Shown piece by piece: positions 43,076 through 44,247 of a stretch of 44,247 nucleotides of DNA (position 1 is its first letter; every line of letters starts with the position of its first letter). This DNA comes from an uncultured Pelagibacteraceae bacterium. Its GTDB lineage: Bacteria > Pseudomonadota > Alphaproteobacteria > Pelagibacterales > Pelagibacteraceae. The notes beneath the pieces were generated by a model. It made no database searches, was not told the origin of the DNA, and saw only the letters and a program-made list of their open reading frames with translations. A program made the translations under genes and the position numbers. The stretch is taken from the NCBI GenBank assembly GCA_902546765.1, contig CACCLG010000009.1, positions 1 to 44,247 on the forward strand. Reading direction: 5' to 3'.

Positions 43076-44166
43076 TTATTTTATATAGTGAGCTTTCAAG
43101 AAAATTATCAATTTCGCCATCGAGTATTTTTTCAGGATTTGAGCTTTCAAAATTAGTTCTATTATCTTTAACCATCTGATATGGGTGCAATACATAAGAT
43201 CTAATTTGATGTCCCCACCCAATATCTGATTTCGAACTTTCTATATTTTCGTTTTGTTTTTCTCTTTTTTGAAGCTCATGTTCATAAAGCCTGGCTCTCA
43301 GCATATTCATACATGTTTCTTTATTTTTATGTTGTGATCTTTCATTTTGACATTGTACAACTATTTTAGTTGGGATATGCGTTATTCTTACTGCACTATC
43401 GGTTGTGTTTACATGCTGTCCACCAGCACCACTTGACCTGTAAGTATCTATTCTTAGATCTTTATCAATAATATCAATGTCGATTTTATCATCTACAACT
43501 GGATAAATCCAAACACTAGCAAAACTCGTATGTCTTCGTGCTCCTGAATCGAATGGAGAAATTCTCACCAATCTATGAATACCTGATTCTGATTTTAAAT
43601 AACCATAAATATAGTCACCTGATATTTTTATAGTAGATGATTTGATTCCTGCTTCATCTCCTCTGTGCTCACTAATTAATTCGACAGAATATCCCTTGTT
43701 AGATGCCCATTTCATATACATTCTTCTAAGCATCTCAGCCCAGTCTTGACTTTCTGTTCCACCTGCGCCAGCATGAAATTCCAAGTAACTATCAAGATTA
43801 TCGCTTTCGTTAGATAAAAAACACTTTATCTCTAGTTTTTTCAATCCAGATTTTAAAGCTTGCAATTTATCAAAACTTTCATCTTGTAGTGATTTGTCAC
43901 TTTCATATATAGCGAGATCTAAAATTTCTACTATGTCTTTAAACTCATTTTCAAAATTATTAAATGATCCAACTAAAAGTTCTAAATTTTTTTTTTCTTT
44001 TAAAATTTTTTCTGATGATTTTCTATTTTGCCAGAAGTTTTGGCTCTCAATTTTATTATTTAATTCATCAAGTTTAGAATTAATTTTATTTTTTTCAAAG
44101 AAACTCCTTAATTCTTAATATTATTTTGTTTATCTCTTTAATTAAATTACTTGTTTCTAATTCCAT
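43068..44166 (-). CDS. prfB: peptide chain release factor 2, with programmed +1 frameshift
   Basis: RF2 terminates translation at UGA and UAA. Reading from the ATG at 44166 gives 23 codons ending in CTT-TGA; shifting +1 at that point continues (EKNKIN...) to the stop at 43068, for 365 residues, equal to E. coli RF2. Codon recognition SPF lies at 203-205 and the catalytic GGQ at 248-250. The strong in-frame part without the shift begins only at a TTG in the middle, so a simple start there would lose the N-terminal domain. The start lies one base after the stop of the gene at the right edge. Confidence 0.95.
44095..44109 (-). promoter_or_regulatory. programmed +1 frameshift site of prfB
   Basis: On the minus strand the signal is AAGGAG (44109-44104), TTT, CTT (44100-44098) and TGA (44097-44095). 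The Shine-Dalgarno-like element stands three bases from the slippery CTT codon, the same layout as in E. coli prfB. RF2 recognises the in-frame TGA, so low RF2 allows slippage past it: autoregulation by its own substrate codon. Reading resumes with GAA (44096-44094). Confidence 0.92.
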
Positions 44167-44167
44167 T

Positions 44168-44247
44168 TTAATAAAACTTTAAAATATTTATTTTTGATAC
44201 ATTGCCAATATTATCAATATCAATTTTATTGTTATTTGCAATTTTTT
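44168..44247 (-). CDS. 3' end of an upstream gene (partial, unknown; possibly mrcA)
   Basis: On the minus strand, an open frame enters at the right edge and ends with TAA at 44170-44168, one base before the prfB start. It reads about 25 residues (IANNNKIDIDNIGNVSKINI and a few more). Tight coupling to prfB suggests a true gene end. In many alphaproteobacteria the gene before prfB encodes penicillin-binding protein 1A, but nothing in this tail proves it. Confidence 0.4.
   Translation of the reverse strand, partial: KIANNNKIDIDNIGNVSKINILKFY

Noticed and set aside
43068..43865. prfB as a truncated gene or pseudogene starting at an internal TTG
   Set aside because: A frameshift signal and a 23-codon zero frame with ATG restore the full 365 residues, the normal RF2 length.
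1..44247. tRNA, rRNA, CRISPR arrays, insertion sequences, prophage or attachment sites
   Set aside because: I saw no cloverleaf-like spacer sequence, no spaced repeats, no transposase or integrase; all spacers are under about 175 bases.

Overview
The window is AT-rich, with very short intergenic spacers, many stop/start overlaps (TAATG, ATGA), stop codons shared between convergent genes, AGA-dominated arginine codons and alphaproteobacterial gene pairings (anmK-tyrS-AsmA/DUF3971 protein-prfB; iscR-sufBCDSU-sufT-sufA). Together these point to a streamlined marine alphaproteobacterium of the SAR11/Pelagibacterales type. This is inferred from sequence character and gene content; no rRNA is present. 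I found no tRNA, rRNA, CRISPR array, insertion sequence or prophage. No stretch longer than about 175 bases lacks a gene.

Layout. (1) 1-5574 looks like part of an organosulfonate island: a TauC/SsuC-type ABC permease (cut by the left edge), a small membrane protein, an LDH2-family dehydrogenase, a Pta-type phosphate acetyltransferase and a HisD-family protein resembling sulfopropanediol dehydrogenase HpsN. A tail-anchored orphan and a BASS-type Na+ symporter lie on the opposite strand between them. (2) 5567-9430 holds a LysE exporter, an MFS transporter, an Asp/Glu racemase, a methyltransferase and a Prx6-type peroxiredoxin. (3) 9542-11117 is cysE-cysK. (4) 11192-14248 is a run of nine very small genes: SnoaL-like, ferredoxin-like/ABM, DUF1330, GYD, a secreted barrel-like protein and DUF2798. 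Most have strong Shine-Dalgarno sites, and the first five are strikingly methionine-rich. They are followed by a DsbA/kappa-GST isomerase, an SMR protein with no acidic residue at all, DUF924 and an AhpD-like protein. This is the best candidate for an undescribed system. (5) 16197-29425 is mixed metabolism: GATase, HisN, a gamma-butyrobetaine-hydroxylase-like dioxygenase, an azoreductase, CcdA, PEP carboxylase, an FAH-family protein, a HIBADH-type reductase, an aldehyde dehydrogenase, two EamA exporters, a homocysteine methyltransferase and YbaK. (6) 29570-30976 is glnA, with an upstream inverted repeat. (7) 31213-37336 is a complete suf operon led by an IscR-type repressor with a near-perfect type 1 IscR operator over its promoter. 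(8) 37468-44247 holds a hydrolase, anmK, tyrS, an AsmA-like protein and prfB. Full-length RF2 (365 aa) is recovered only by a programmed +1 frameshift at CTT-TGA. The tail of another gene lies at the right edge.

How the genes work together. Sulfonate import, dehydrogenation and phosphotransacetylation would feed carbon, with sulfite as by-product, into central metabolism. cysE/cysK, the Met-rich cluster, peroxiredoxin, AhpD-like, DsbA-like, CcdA and Suf genes give the window a strong sulfur and thiol-redox flavour. That link is inference from proximity.
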